Assembly: GCA_022819905.1 (NCBI GenBank)
Contig: JAJEGJ010000074.1
Coordinates: 21,170 to 85,169, forward strand
Direction: 5' to 3'
DNA: 64,000 bases
From: Alphaproteobacteria bacterium
Lineage (GTDB): Bacteria > Pseudomonadota > Alphaproteobacteria > TMED109
The notes beneath the pieces were generated by a model. It saw nothing but the letters and a program-made list of their open reading frames with translations. It did not search any database and was not told the DNA's origin. The position numbers were made by a program, and so were the translations under genes. Positions 34,186-43,334 of this stretch are shown here, in pieces (within the stretch, counting starts at the first letter, position 1; every line of letters begins with the position of its first letter).

Positions 34186-35454
34186 CTAAGTTTCTGGCCG
34201 GTTCTGCCACGGCCTGAGCAACAGGTCGCGATGGACCAGCACCGCGAGCGGCCAGCCCGGGCGCACCCGCAGGGTCGGCTGGACGTCGAGTTCCCGTTTC
34301 ACGAGTGCGCCCGCGGCCTTGTCCGTCCCGTCCTGCACGGACTCGCGGAACGCGCGGGTCACGTCGCCTTCGTCCACCCAGGCGAGCTCCGTGCCGATGC
34401 CGAGCAGGGACGACAGCAGGATTCCCCGGGCCAGCCGCCAGCCGTGCATGTCGACGGTGTCGCTGACCCCGGCATGGCCGGCCTCGTCGGTCGCCGGCAG
34501 GTTCTCGACGACCACCGAGGCTCCGTCCGGCAGGATCAGGCGGTGCCAGACCACGAGCGCCCGTTCCTGTCCGAACGCCACCTGGCTGTCGTAGCGCCCG
34601 AGGAGGCGGGTTCCGCGCGGCAGCAGGAGGACGGTGCCGGTCACGGAATCGAATACGTCCTCCGTCAGCTGAGCCACGACAAAGCCGGGGAGATCCGAGT
34701 TCAGCCCGGTGATCAGCGCCGCACGGAGCACGCTGCCGGCCATCACCTGCCACGGCGACAGCGGCTCTTCCAACAGATGCGGGTTGTAGATGTCGGCGGA
34801 CGGGGCGGCTTCGAGGAACGCCTGCATCCGGGCCTGCCGGCCGGGCTCGCTCGCCTGGACCAGGCCCGGTTCGGGACCGGCCGGGACGCGGGCGCCCGGC
34901 GCCGGACCCGCAGCGGGCGGGGCGGTTCTCCGGACGGGAAAGAAGAGTTCCGATCGCAGGGCTTCCGTCGCCCGCTTTGCCTGCCGTTTCCGTTCCGCCG
35001 CATCCTCGTCGGCCGGCAGGCCTGGCGCCGTCTCGTCCGGCACGGGCGGCGGCGCGGGTTCCGGCACGGGCGCGAACGCGATCTCCTGATAGGTCTCCGG
35101 CAGTCGCTCGATCGCCTCCGGGTGCGGCTGGCCGGGATGCCAAATCTCCTGGACCGTGCCGCCTTCCTCCCGCGGCGGGGAATCGAGGGCCACCGTGAAG
35201 ACGCCGAACACCGCCAGCGCGCCAGCGCCGGCAAGCACGGCCAGAACCCTGCGGTTGATGCGCGTGACCCGGCGAGGCGACGCCCGGAGCTCGAAGTCGG
35301 CCGGATCGCCCTTCGCGGGCGCCTCGCCGGCATCGTCGGGTCCGGGCGGTGCTTCCTCCGTCACCTCGAGGCCGGGCAGCGGGAGTTCGGGCTCGGCGTC
35401 GGGCGGCGCCCCGACGTCCGGCGCGGTGGGCTCCGACCCGCCCGGGCGGCTCAC
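34186..35454 (-). CDS. trbI: Conjugal transfer protein TrbI (VirB10-like)
   Basis: 422 residues. A cytoplasmic Pro/Glu-rich N-terminus, one membrane helix near 75-95 (RVLAVLAGAGALAVFGVFTV), a Pro-rich periplasmic linker and the VirB10/TrbI C-domain (LPGFVVAQLTEDVFDSVTG, LLPRGTRLLGRYDSQV, DMHGWRLARGILLSSLLGIG). It spans both membranes as the energy-sensing channel scaffold. GTG start overlaps the trbG stop by four bases. Last gene of the trb operon. Confidence 0.93.
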   Translation of the reverse strand: MSRPGGSEPTAPDVGAPPDAEPELPLPGLEVTEEAPPGPDDAGEAPAKGDPADFELRASPRRVTRINRRVLAVLAGAGALAVFGVFTVALDSPPREEGGTVQEIWHPGQPHPEAIERLPETYQEIAFAPVPEPAPPPVPDETAPGLPADEDAAERKRQAKRATEALRSELFFPVRRTAPPAAGPAPGARVPAGPEPGLVQASEPGRQARMQAFLEAAPSADIYNPHLLEEPLSPWQVMAGSVLRAALITGLNSDLPGFVVAQLTEDVFDSVTGTVLLLPRGTRLLGRYDSQVAFGQERALVVWHRLILPDGASVVVENLPATDEAGHAGVSDTVDMHGWRLARGILLSSLLGIGTELAWVDEGDVTRAFRESVQDGTDKAAGALVKRELDVQPTLRVRPGWPLAVLVHRDLLLRPWQNRPET

Positions 35455-36425
35455 GACCGGCGCTCGATTCGCACCACCGTCTGCGGGTCCGTGCCCAGCC
35501 TGAGCTCGGCCACGTCGAACAGGCGATCGACCACGTAGTACGACCCGCGCACGCGGTAGTTCACCAGCGCCACCTGGCCCTCCGGCCCGATCAGGAAGAG
35601 GGGCGGCGCTTCGGCCGTTCCCAGCGGGAACTGGATGAAGACGCGCCGGCCGTCGTCGAAGGCCCGGACCGGCCGCCAGGGCGGCTGGTCACCGAGGATC
35701 CGGTAACCGAAATGCAGTGCCTCCGGCCGGATGCCGTCCGCAGCAGCGGCGCGAGCCGGGCCCTGGCTTCGCACGGCCGCGGTCCGGAACGCCAACTCCT
35801 CCTCCGGATACGTCCACGACACCGAGGCCATGTAGGTGGCGTCCAGCGACTGGAGTTCCACGTGGTAGACCCGCCGGTCGGTCGCGATGACGAGGTTCGT
35901 CACCAGCTTCGACGCGGTCGGTTTCACCAGCACGTGCGGGCGCAGGTTGGCCCCGCTGCCGCTCGCGGTTTCCGCGACCTTCCACCGGACGGTGTCCCCG
36001 GCCGAGAGCGACACCAGCTGCTCGCCCGGGGCCAGGGCCAGGTCCGTGACCTGGCCGGGCGCCGTATAGACCTGATAGAGCGCGCCTTCCGTCCAGGGAA
36101 AGACCTGGATCGCGTTCACGTAGCCGTCTGTCGCCGGTTCCAGCCGAGCCACGGCATTGGCCGCCTGCACCCGCTGCACCGGGTTGGCGGCGGCTCCTGC
36201 CGCCGCATCGTCGCGCGCGTTCACCGACGCCACCGGCTTGAGCTGCCCCGGCAGCGGCAGCGGGGTCGGCACCGCGACCACCTCGGCCTCGGCCTCGATG
36301 ATTCGCGTCGCCGGTACGGCGACGGTCGGGGCGGAACCCGGCCCGGCTCCGCTCTCGGCGGGGGGCTCGGTCACGCAACCGGTCGCGACTACGGCGACGA
36401 ATAGCGCGGCAACACGGTTCTTCAT
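35451..36425 (-). CDS. trbG: Conjugal transfer protein TrbG (VirB9-like)
   Basis: 324 residues. A lipoprotein-like signal (ALFVAVVATGCVTEP) is followed by VirB9/CagX features: EGALYQVYTAPGQVTDLALAPGEQL, HVLVKPTASKLVTNLVIATD, HFGYRILGDQPPW, VFIQFPLG and VNYRVRGSYYVVDRLFD. It forms part of the outer-membrane core complex with TrbI. Its ATG overlaps the trbF stop by four bases. Confidence 0.93.
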   Translation of the reverse strand: MKNRVAALFVAVVATGCVTEPPAESGAGPGSAPTVAVPATRIIEAEAEVVAVPTPLPLPGQLKPVASVNARDDAAAGAAANPVQRVQAANAVARLEPATDGYVNAIQVFPWTEGALYQVYTAPGQVTDLALAPGEQLVSLSAGDTVRWKVAETASGSGANLRPHVLVKPTASKLVTNLVIATDRRVYHVELQSLDATYMASVSWTYPEEELAFRTAAVRSQGPARAAAADGIRPEALHFGYRILGDQPPWRPVRAFDDGRRVFIQFPLGTAEAPPLFLIGPEGQVALVNYRVRGSYYVVDRLFDVAELRLGTDPQTVVRIERRS

Positions 36426-37123
36426 GGTTTGTCTCCCGTCACGAGGTCACGCGACCAGTGGAAATCGGTGATGTAGATCCCAAGCGGATTCGCCCGGAGC
36501 GCCGCCGCATCGGCGGGCGGCTGGACGACGTAGGAAAGAAGGGCGGTATGCCGGCTGGTCTCGGCCGCCCCGCCCCGGAGCGATTCGTCCTCGCGCCAGC
36601 GGAGCTCGAAGCTGGTCTCCGATGACCGCACCGCGCTCGTCATTTCCACCGTGACCGTGCGCACGCCGACGTCCCGGAACGGCTCTGCCGTCCGCGCGTA
36701 GTCGCTGAGACGCGTCGCGGCCCGGCTGGTGACGAACGCATAGGCGCGCAGCCAGTTCTTCCGCAGCACGACCGGGTCGATGGGAACCGCCCGGACGTGT
36801 TCCACGAACTCCGCGAGGTGGTAGGCGATCTGGCCGTCGTTCGGGTGATGCGCCTCCAGGGCCGGCCCGACGGCCCGCACCGCGCCCAGCGCATCGACTT
36901 CCACGACGTAGGGCACCACGCTGCTGCGGCTCGCCATGTGCCAGAAGCCGGCGGCGAGCACGCCCGCGGTCGCCAGCGCGCCAAGGCAGGCGAGGCGCCA
37001 GTTGCGGGCCTGGACGCGAGCGCTGCCCAGGCGTTCGTCCCACACCTGCGCGGCTTTCTGGTACGGGGTCACCGGGGCCGGGGCGCGGCCGTAGGAGACC
37101 CCGGGGCGGGTCGGAGCACTCAT
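36422..37123 (-). CDS. trbF: Conjugal transfer protein TrbF (VirB8-like)
   Basis: 233 residues. YQKAAQVWDERLGSARVQARNWRL at the cytoplasmic N-terminus (first 20 residues of the typical TrbF motif), a membrane helix (LACLGALATAGVLAAGFWHM), then the periplasmic VirB8-like NTF2 fold (VVPYVVEVDALGAVRAVGP, IAYHLAEFVEHVRAVPIDPV, NWLRAYAFVTSRAA). It is an inner-membrane assembly factor. ATG overlaps the trbL stop by four bases. Confidence 0.92.
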   Translation of the reverse strand: MSAPTRPGVSYGRAPAPVTPYQKAAQVWDERLGSARVQARNWRLACLGALATAGVLAAGFWHMASRSSVVPYVVEVDALGAVRAVGPALEAHHPNDGQIAYHLAEFVEHVRAVPIDPVVLRKNWLRAYAFVTSRAATRLSDYARTAEPFRDVGVRTVTVEMTSAVRSSETSFELRWREDESLRGGAAETSRHTALLSYVVQPPADAAALRANPLGIYITDFHWSRDLVTGDKP

Positions 37124-38202
37124 TGGCGGTCCTTTCTGCGGTCTCGGTCGGGAGCAGGTCCGTCACCGGACTCCCAGCCCCCATCGGCCACCCGCGCGGC
37201 TTCGCGGACCGTCGCCGCGGCTTCGCGGCGCTCCGCCGTTGCGGGAGTTTCGTGGGGTCCGGAAGGCAGGCGCGCGGCCGCCCGGACGGCGCCGGACGCG
37301 GTGTCCTGCACGCGTGCGGCACCGGCCGCGGCAATGCCCAGCGCGCCCGCGACGAAATCCCTGGCCCGGCGCGCCGTGCCGGTGGCGGCACCGGCATCGA
37401 GCTGCGGGCCACCGGCGATCAGCCCGCTCGCCACGGCCGGGCCGTGGATCCCGATCCCGAGCAGGGCGAACGCCGCCAGCAGCGGCATGGCCCGTGCGAT
37501 GGTCACTTCCTGACCTTGCAGCGCGCTCGCGACGTCCGCGAAGATCGTGCTGCCGATCCCGATGACCACGGCCAGCACCATGACCTTCACGCCGGACGCC
37601 ATCACGTTGCCGAGCACCCGTTCGGCGAGGAACGTGGTCCGGCTCCAGAGCGCGAACGGCACCAGCACGAAACCGGCCAGTGCCATCAGCTTGAACTCCA
37701 CCAGGGTCACGAACATCTGCACCGCGAGCACGAAGAACGCAGCTACGACCCCGAGCCAGGCCAGCAGCAGAATCGCGATCTCGACCGCGTTCACCACGAT
37801 TTCGGGAAACCCGATCAGTGTCTGGACGTCGAGCAGGATCGGATGGGCGGCCGCGACACCGGTATTGGCGACGAAGCCTGGCCGAAGCAGGTCGTCGGGA
37901 CGGATGGGCGCGGCCGATGCAGTGAGTCCGAGATCGACGAACGATGAGAAGATGATGTCCGCCAGCAACGCGTAGTTGTTGAGGATCAGGGCAAACGCGC
38001 CGACGTACAAGACCTTCCGCAACAGACCTGCGAACACGTCGCCGTCGGTCGTCAACGCCCATGCCAACCCGGCCAGAACGATGTCGACGGTGACGAGGAT
38101 CCGGATCAGAAAGCCGATGTCGGGCCCCAGCAGACCAAAGCCGCTGTCGATGAACGTGAGAAACGTCTCGGTGAACCGGTCGACGACGTTGAGATCATCC
38201 AC
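37120..38202 (-). CDS. trbL: Conjugal transfer protein TrbL (VirB6-like)
   Basis: 360 residues with five to six hydrophobic helices (DIVLAGLAWALTT, LYVGAFALILNNYALLADII, AILLLAWLGVVAAFFVLAVQ, VMVLAVVIGIGSTIF, AMPLLAAFALLGIGIHGP) and a charged cytoplasmic C-terminus. It starts MDDLNVVDRFTETF, typical of P-type TrbL, the polytopic inner-membrane channel component. It begins 11 bases after trbJ. Confidence 0.92.
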   Translation of the reverse strand: MDDLNVVDRFTETFLTFIDSGFGLLGPDIGFLIRILVTVDIVLAGLAWALTTDGDVFAGLLRKVLYVGAFALILNNYALLADIIFSSFVDLGLTASAAPIRPDDLLRPGFVANTGVAAAHPILLDVQTLIGFPEIVVNAVEIAILLLAWLGVVAAFFVLAVQMFVTLVEFKLMALAGFVLVPFALWSRTTFLAERVLGNVMASGVKVMVLAVVIGIGSTIFADVASALQGQEVTIARAMPLLAAFALLGIGIHGPAVASGLIAGGPQLDAGAATGTARRARDFVAGALGIAAAGAARVQDTASGAVRAAARLPSGPHETPATAERREAAATVREAARVADGGWESGDGPAPDRDRRKDRQ

Positions 38203-38213
38203 CTTGGCTGGCC

Positions 38214-38903
38214 CTACGGAAGCGGCGTGTACAGGTTGCCGGTGCCGATGGACATGCCGAACCGGGCCCGGGCTTCGCGGGCAGCCGTGTCGAGCCGGAG
38301 GCGCTCCGCGGCCTGCGCGCGCTGGTGCGCGGCGAGCAGGGCCTGTGTGCGCAGCTGCTCGCGCACCTGCATGGCAGCGATTTGGTTGCCGGCCTGCGTG
38401 ACCGCCAGTGTTCCCGCGGCCCCGCGGGATTCGGATACGAGCCGCCCCAGCAGCCGCTCAGCCTCCCGGGTTTCCTCGACCATGCCAGTCTGCACGTCGT
38501 GGCTGTGCCGCCAGCCGGCGCGGATCGTCTCGGCCCGGACCCGGGCCTGCTGGACCCGCGTGGTCCTCGCGAGCGTCGTCGCGACCGTCTCCGGGAACAG
38601 CGTTCCCGTTGTCACCGCCGCCGCGTTCCGGCCCCAGGACATGCCGGGCGCATCGGCAAAGAGGGTGCGAAGCCAGGCCTTTCCCGTGTCCAGGACGGCG
38701 CTCCCGTCGAAGTCCAGCCGGAGCAGGTTCTGCTCCAGATTCGCCACCATTTCCTGGAGATGACGGACGGCGGCGAGGGAGCGGACGGCGGTCAGCAGGT
38801 TCTGGGCGTGGTTCGCGCCGTCGTAGACCGCGAACGCGTCCGCGGACCGGGGCGTGGCCGCCAGTGCGATCGCCAATGCCAGGGCGAGGCCGCGCCGCCT
38901 CAC
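38214..38903 (-). CDS. trbJ: Conjugal transfer protein TrbJ (VirB5-like)
   Basis: 229 residues. The signal peptide RRRGLALALAIALAATPRS is followed by a helical coiled-coil protein: FAVYDGANHAQNLLTAVR, HLQEMVANLEQNL, then long Ala/Gln/Arg-rich helices (VREQLRTQALLAAHQRAQAA). TrbJ is a periplasmic, pilus-associated protein. The start is GTG 38903, overlapping the trbE stop by four bases (GTGA); longer readings of this frame run antisense-like inside trbE. No TrbK entry-exclusion gene follows. Confidence 0.88.
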   Translation of the reverse strand: MRRRGLALALAIALAATPRSADAFAVYDGANHAQNLLTAVRSLAAVRHLQEMVANLEQNLLRLDFDGSAVLDTGKAWLRTLFADAPGMSWGRNAAAVTTGTLFPETVATTLARTTRVQQARVRAETIRAGWRHSHDVQTGMVEETREAERLLGRLVSESRGAAGTLAVTQAGNQIAAMQVREQLRTQALLAAHQRAQAAERLRLDTAAREARARFGMSIGTGNLYTPLP

Positions 38904-41302
38904 GCCCGCCCGCTCCGGCGAGCGCTGTTTTCGGCCACGAACGCCTCCAGAAACCGCTCCGGCCCGGCCCGGGCCATGGCGGCATCGATGCGCGCCTGGT
39001 CCTCCTTGGACGAGGCGCCGGCAAACGTCAGCGCGATCTCGCCCAGCTGGAGATCGAACAGCCGGGCCCCACGTCGTGACTGGTAGTAGTAGTGACGTTT
39101 CGGCGTGGCTCGGGCCAGCAGTTCGATCTGCCGCTCGTTCAGTCCGAGCCGGGTGTAGACCTCCCGGGCGGCAGGTTCCTGCGCGCGGTCGTTGGGGAGG
39201 AAGATCCGTGACGGGCAGGATTCCAGGATCGCCGGCGCCACGGTGCTCTCCACGACGTCGCTCGGCGACTGGGTGGCGAACACCACCGACACATTGCGCT
39301 TGCGGAGGGTCTTGAGCCAGTCGCGGATCTGCGCGGCGAACAGGGGATCGTCGAGGAAGACCCAGGCCTCGTCGAGCACCAGCATCGTCGGCCGGCCGTC
39401 GAACCGCTCGCGCAGCCGGTGGAACAGGTAACCGAGGACCGGTGCCGCGAGACCCTCGTTCTCGAGCAGCTCCTCCATCTCGAAGCCCTGCACCTCGGAC
39501 AGGGCCAGCGAATCGTCGTCGGCATCCAGCATCCGCCCATGCGGGCCGGCGAGCGTCCACGGCTGCAGGGCGTCCCGGAGCGCCGGGCGGCTCAGCAACA
39601 GCCCGAGGCCCGTGAGGGTGCGCTCGCGCGGCGGTGCGCCCGCGAGGTTGGAGAGAGCGTCCCACAGCTCGCGCCGCGCGCCGGGGTCAATGTCGATGCC
39701 CGCGCGCCGGAGCAGCGCCGCCGTCCACTCGAGCGCGAAGGCGCGCTCGACGTCCAGCTCGATATGCCGGAGCGGCTGGAACGCCAGCTGCCCGGCAGCG
39801 CCGCCCAGGTCCAGGAAGGTGCCGCCCATGCCGAGCACCGCGGCCCGGCACGAGGCGCCCTTGTCGAACACGTAGACCTGGGCGCCGGGATAGCGGCGGA
39901 ACTGCAGCGCCAGCATGGCCAGGAGCACGGACTTCCCGGCCCCGGTGGGACCGACCACCAGCGTGTGTCCCACGTCGCCGACATGCAGCGAGAGCCGGAA
40001 CGGCGTGGTGCCGCGCGTCTGCGCGTGGAGCAGCGGCGGACCGCCCAGATGGGCGTTCCGTTCCGGCCCGGCCCAGGTGGCCGACAGCGGCATCATGTGC
40101 GCCAGGTTCAGCGTGTGGACGACCGGTTGCCGGACGTTCGCATAGGCGTGCCCCGGCAGGGACCCCAGCCACGCCTCGACCGCATTGAGGCGTTCACGGA
40201 TCGTGGCAAAGCCCCGACCGTGCAGGATCCGCTCGAGTTCGAGCTGATGCTCGGCGGCGACGGCCGGCGACCTGTGCCGCACGGTCACGCTCGTGGTGAC
40301 GTGCCCGAACGCGACCAGGTCCTCGCCCAGCTCCTGCAGCGCCCGATCCGCGTCGGCGGCCTTCACGTCGGCATCCGAATTGACCAGCGCCGCTTCCTGA
40401 CTGAAGACGACCTCCTTCAGCATGGCCAGCACCGACTTCCGTTTGGCGAACCACTGCCGCCGACAGCGCCCGAGCTCGCGCTCCGCTTCGTCCTTCCCGA
40501 GGACGAGGAACCGGGTCATCCACCGGTAGGCGAACGGAAGGTCGTTGAGGTCATCCAGCAGCCCGGGGCGCGTGAGGTTCGGGAACCCCAGCACGGTCAG
40601 GGTGCGGAGGTGGAAGTCTCCCAGCGTGGGTTCGATGCCGCCGGCAAGCGGCGTATCGGCCAGGACTGCATCCAGGTGCGCCGGAATCCCCGGTACCGTG
40701 ATGCGCCCGCCCGACGCGGAAACCGTGCCATGCAGGTAGGTGAGGGTGTCCTCGTCCGACATCGGCGCCAGGCTCGGCATCACGTCTCCCAGGAGCATGA
40801 AGGCACGGTCGGTCCGTGCCTGAAAGTTCTCGAGGTGCGACCGCCAGGTGATCGACCCGCCGGCATCGGCGGCGGCGCGCTCCACCAGGGTTTCAGACGC
40901 CCGAGACCACGAATCGGCGGGCGGAAGGTAGGTGAGCGTCAGCCGGAACAGCGTCTCGAAATGACGACTCCTCCCGGCAAATTCCCGGCGCCGTTCGTCG
41001 TCGACCAGTTGCGAGAGGCGATCAGGAAACGTGCTTCGCGGGTAACTCCGGGCTGGAACGCGTTCGGCGTCGAAGTACAGGGCCCAGCCGGACCCGAACC
41101 GCCGCAGCACGTTGTTGACGCGAGCGGTCACGGCCATCAGTTCGGATTCGGTGGAACTCTCGAGATCGGGACCGCGGAACCGGGCTGAGCGCTGGAACGA
41201 GCCGTCCTTGTTGAGGATGACTCCCGGCGCGACCAAGAACGCCCATGGCAGGAGGTCGGCGAGACCGGCCGGCCGGGCCCGGTACTCCCGGAGATTCAGC
41301 AT
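38900..41302 (-). CDS. trbE: Conjugal transfer ATPase TrbE (VirB4-like)
   Basis: 800 residues from ATG 41302 (MLNLREYRARPAGLADLLPW). Walker A is VGPTGAGKSVLLAMLALQF, Walker B is TMLVLDEAWVFLDD, and VVFATQSPSDVVES follows. It is the large hexameric ATPase that powers substrate transfer and pilus biogenesis. It overlaps trbD by a few bases at its 5' end and trbJ by four bases at its 3' end. Confidence 0.94.
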   Translation of the reverse strand: MLNLREYRARPAGLADLLPWAFLVAPGVILNKDGSFQRSARFRGPDLESSTESELMAVTARVNNVLRRFGSGWALYFDAERVPARSYPRSTFPDRLSQLVDDERRREFAGRSRHFETLFRLTLTYLPPADSWSRASETLVERAAADAGGSITWRSHLENFQARTDRAFMLLGDVMPSLAPMSDEDTLTYLHGTVSASGGRITVPGIPAHLDAVLADTPLAGGIEPTLGDFHLRTLTVLGFPNLTRPGLLDDLNDLPFAYRWMTRFLVLGKDEAERELGRCRRQWFAKRKSVLAMLKEVVFSQEAALVNSDADVKAADADRALQELGEDLVAFGHVTTSVTVRHRSPAVAAEHQLELERILHGRGFATIRERLNAVEAWLGSLPGHAYANVRQPVVHTLNLAHMMPLSATWAGPERNAHLGGPPLLHAQTRGTTPFRLSLHVGDVGHTLVVGPTGAGKSVLLAMLALQFRRYPGAQVYVFDKGASCRAAVLGMGGTFLDLGGAAGQLAFQPLRHIELDVERAFALEWTAALLRRAGIDIDPGARRELWDALSNLAGAPPRERTLTGLGLLLSRPALRDALQPWTLAGPHGRMLDADDDSLALSEVQGFEMEELLENEGLAAPVLGYLFHRLRERFDGRPTMLVLDEAWVFLDDPLFAAQIRDWLKTLRKRNVSVVFATQSPSDVVESTVAPAILESCPSRIFLPNDRAQEPAAREVYTRLGLNERQIELLARATPKRHYYYQSRRGARLFDLQLGEIALTFAGASSKEDQARIDAAMARAGPERFLEAFVAENSARRSGRA

Positions 41303-41565
41303 CCGTGGTAGTTCCGGTGCCGAAGGTGGCGGGCGAGCACCTCCACGAACTGCGCATCGTGCCGGGCGCAGAACACCCCGATCGCCTGCACCACGATCCA
41401 GAGGACCAGGCCGGCGACCCATTGCTGGAGCCCCAGCCCGACGGCGGCGGACAGCGTCCCGTTCAGGATGGCCAGGGACCGCGGCACGCCGGCCATCATG
41501 ATCGGCTCCGTGAGGGCGCGGTGCAGCGGCACCTCGAAACCCTCCGGGGGTGACGAGCGGTTCAC
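41296..41565 (-). CDS. trbD: Conjugal transfer protein TrbD (VirB3-like)
   Basis: 89 residues from GTG 41565: EGFEVPLHRALTEPIMMAGVP is the hallmark TrbD N-terminus, then two membrane helices (SLAILNGTLSAAVGLGL, VAGLVLWIVVQAIGVF) and a short tail. It is an inner-membrane partner of TrbE. The start overlaps the trbC stop; its 3' end overlaps trbE. Confidence 0.9.
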   Translation of the reverse strand: MNRSSPPEGFEVPLHRALTEPIMMAGVPRSLAILNGTLSAAVGLGLQQWVAGLVLWIVVQAIGVFCARHDAQFVEVLARHLRHRNYHGC

Positions 41566-41894
41566 GGAAGCAGAGCCCCGCCGCCGAACGAGAAGAACGT
41601 GAGGAAGAAGGATGCGGCCCCGAACGCGATCGAGAGGCCGAAGACGATCTGGATCATCCGGCGGAACCCGCCGGAGGTGTCTCCGAAGGCGAGCGTGAGA
41701 CCGGTCACCGTGATGATGATCACGGCCATGATGCGCGCCACCGGTCCCTCGACCGAAGTCAGGATGCTCTGGAGCGGCGCTTCCCACGGCATGCCCGATC
41801 CGGCCGCGAACGCCGGCCCGGCCGCCCCGAGTGCGACGAGCAGCACAAGCACGGCGCGGGTCAGGCGCCGACGTGGAGTGGGTTTGATCATCAT
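41562..41894 (-). CDS. trbC: Conjugal transfer pilin TrbC (VirB2-like)
   Basis: 110 residues. Basic N-terminus with a long signal sequence (LTRAVLVLLVALGAAGPAFA), then MPWEAPLQSILTSVEGPVARI and two hydrophobic helices, as in VirB2/TrbC pilins. The ATG at 41894 overlaps the trbB stop (ATGA). Major pilus subunit precursor. In RP4 the TraF peptidase processes TrbC, and a traF gene is present at 47041, so the same processing is expected. Confidence 0.9.
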   Translation of the reverse strand: MMIKPTPRRRLTRAVLVLLVALGAAGPAFAAGSGMPWEAPLQSILTSVEGPVARIMAVIIITVTGLTLAFGDTSGGFRRMIQIVFGLSIAFGAASFFLTFFSFGGGALLP

Positions 41895-42868
41895 GCGGAA
41901 GGTCTCCCTGAGGGGTCCGGAGCGGCGCCGAGGTGCTGGAAGGCGTAGCTGCCGTCCGGACCCAGCCCGTGGACGGCAAGCAGCGTTTCGACGCGGCGCC
42001 GCGTGCCGGTGCGGCCGACGAACACCACAAGATCGACGGCCTCGGCCACGAGCCGGCGGTCGACCGCGACGGCCGCTTCCTGGATCAGTTGTTCGAGGCG
42101 GGCGAGCGCGGCCGCGGCCGAATTGGCGTGGAGCGTCGCCAGCCCGCCCGGATGACCCGTGTTCCATGCCTTCACGAGAGCGAGGGCCTCCGGGCCGCGC
42201 ACTTCGCCGACGACGATCCGGTCCGGACGCAGCCGGAGCGTCGAACGCAGCAGGTCGGAGAGCGTGATGTGGCCCGGTTGGGTGCGGAGCGCCACACAAT
42301 CGGCGGTTTCGCAAACCAGTTCCCGGGTGTCTTCCAGCAGCACGACGCGGTCGCCCAGGTCGCGCATCTCGTGCAGGAGCGCGTTGGCCAGCGTCGTCTT
42401 GCCCGAGGAGGCGCCACCCGCCACCACGATGTTCCGGCGGGTCTGGACCGCCTCCCGCAGCAACTCCGCCTGTGTGCGGCTCAAGGCACCGTTCTCGACG
42501 TAGGCGTCCAGGACGATGACCCGGCCGGCCGGTCGGCGAATCGAGAAGCACGGATCGCGGGCCACCGGCGGCAGCACGCCCTCGAAGCGCTCGCCTGTCG
42601 CGGGCAGCTCGGCGCTCACAATCGGGTGGTCGGCCCCGGATGCCCGACCCGCCTGGCTGGCAACCAGGCGAACGACGCGTTCGACCGCCGACGGGGCGAG
42701 GCAGACCCCGGTGTCGACACGACCCTGGATCGCGTGGTCCAGCCACAGACGGCCGTCGGGATTGACCGTGATCTCCAGGACATGCGGGTTGGCGAGCGCA
42801 CGGCTCACCTCCGAGCCCATGGCGGTACGCAGCATCGCCGCGCCGCGGGCTGCCCCGTGGTCATGCAT
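41891..42868 (-). CDS. trbB: Conjugal transfer ATPase TrbB (VirB11-like)
   Basis: 325 residues from ATG 42868. FSIRRPAGRVIVLDAYV; Walker A VAGGASSGKTTLANAL; RVVLLEDTREL; LRLRPDRIVVGEVRGPEAL with the Asp/His box; NTGHPGGLATLHANSA. It is a hexameric traffic ATPase of the secretion superfamily. Its 5' end overlaps the copG-type gene by 8 bases. Confidence 0.93.
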   Translation of the reverse strand: MHDHGAARGAAMLRTAMGSEVSRALANPHVLEITVNPDGRLWLDHAIQGRVDTGVCLAPSAVERVVRLVASQAGRASGADHPIVSAELPATGERFEGVLPPVARDPCFSIRRPAGRVIVLDAYVENGALSRTQAELLREAVQTRRNIVVAGGASSGKTTLANALLHEMRDLGDRVVLLEDTRELVCETADCVALRTQPGHITLSDLLRSTLRLRPDRIVVGEVRGPEALALVKAWNTGHPGGLATLHANSAAAALARLEQLIQEAAVAVDRRLVAEAVDLVVFVGRTGTRRRVETLLAVHGLGPDGSYAFQHLGAAPDPSGRPSA

Positions 42869-43334
42869 CGTCGGTCGCCGGAGCCGAGACCGGAGCCGTG
42901 AAGTCGGCGACGGTGAAGAAATCGCGCTCTGCGGGGCGGATCTCGTCCAGAACGTCGTCGAGGAGGGTCCGCCCGCCGGCAACCCGTTCGGCCAGCTGCG
43001 TGACGAAGTACTCGAAGCGTTCCAGCCCCAGCGCCCGGGCGGCGTCCTGCTCGTCGTCCGGCACCGGCGGCGTAACCACCAGGAAATAGCGAACGAACAG
43101 CGCCAGCGTTTCCGAGATGATGACGTGGTCGCGGGACAGGCGGCCAAGTGACCGCGTCACCCGGTCGAGGCGTCGGATCAGCACCTCGTCCCGACGGTCG
43201 GCGGCCTCCGGCGTCAGGAAGCTCCGCAGCGCCGCCTCCACCAGGGCCGTCTGCGTGACACCGCGGCGCACCGCCTCGCGGCCAAGCTGACTGCCCAGAT
43301 CGGCGGGCACCCGGACGGTCTTGGAAGGGTTCAC
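42861..43334 (-). CDS. CopG-type regulator of the tra/trb block
   Basis: 157 residues. An N-terminal ribbon-helix-helix domain (SKTVRVPADLGSQLGREA, VTQTALVEAALRSFL) is followed by a helical C-terminal extension (LGLERFEYFVTQLAERVAGG). Genes of this size and position, between traG and trbB, are a fixed feature of many alphaproteobacterial conjugative islands; probably a local transcriptional regulator. GTG start overlaps the traG stop by four bases. Confidence 0.82.
   Translation of the reverse strand: MNPSKTVRVPADLGSQLGREAVRRGVTQTALVEAALRSFLTPEAADRRDEVLIRRLDRVTRSLGRLSRDHVIISETLALFVRYFLVVTPPVPDDEQDAARALGLERFEYFVTQLAERVAGGRTLLDDVLDEIRPAERDFFTVADFTAPVSAPATDDA

Noticed and set aside
38904..39665. 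Long N-terminal extension of TrbJ
   Set aside because: The frame runs inside trbE with shadow composition; the signal peptide and GTGA overlap at 38903 mark the true start.
39419..41188. Large plus-strand frame opposite trbE
   Set aside because: Shadow of the TrbE ATPase; no domain and biased Arg/Gln/Glu composition.
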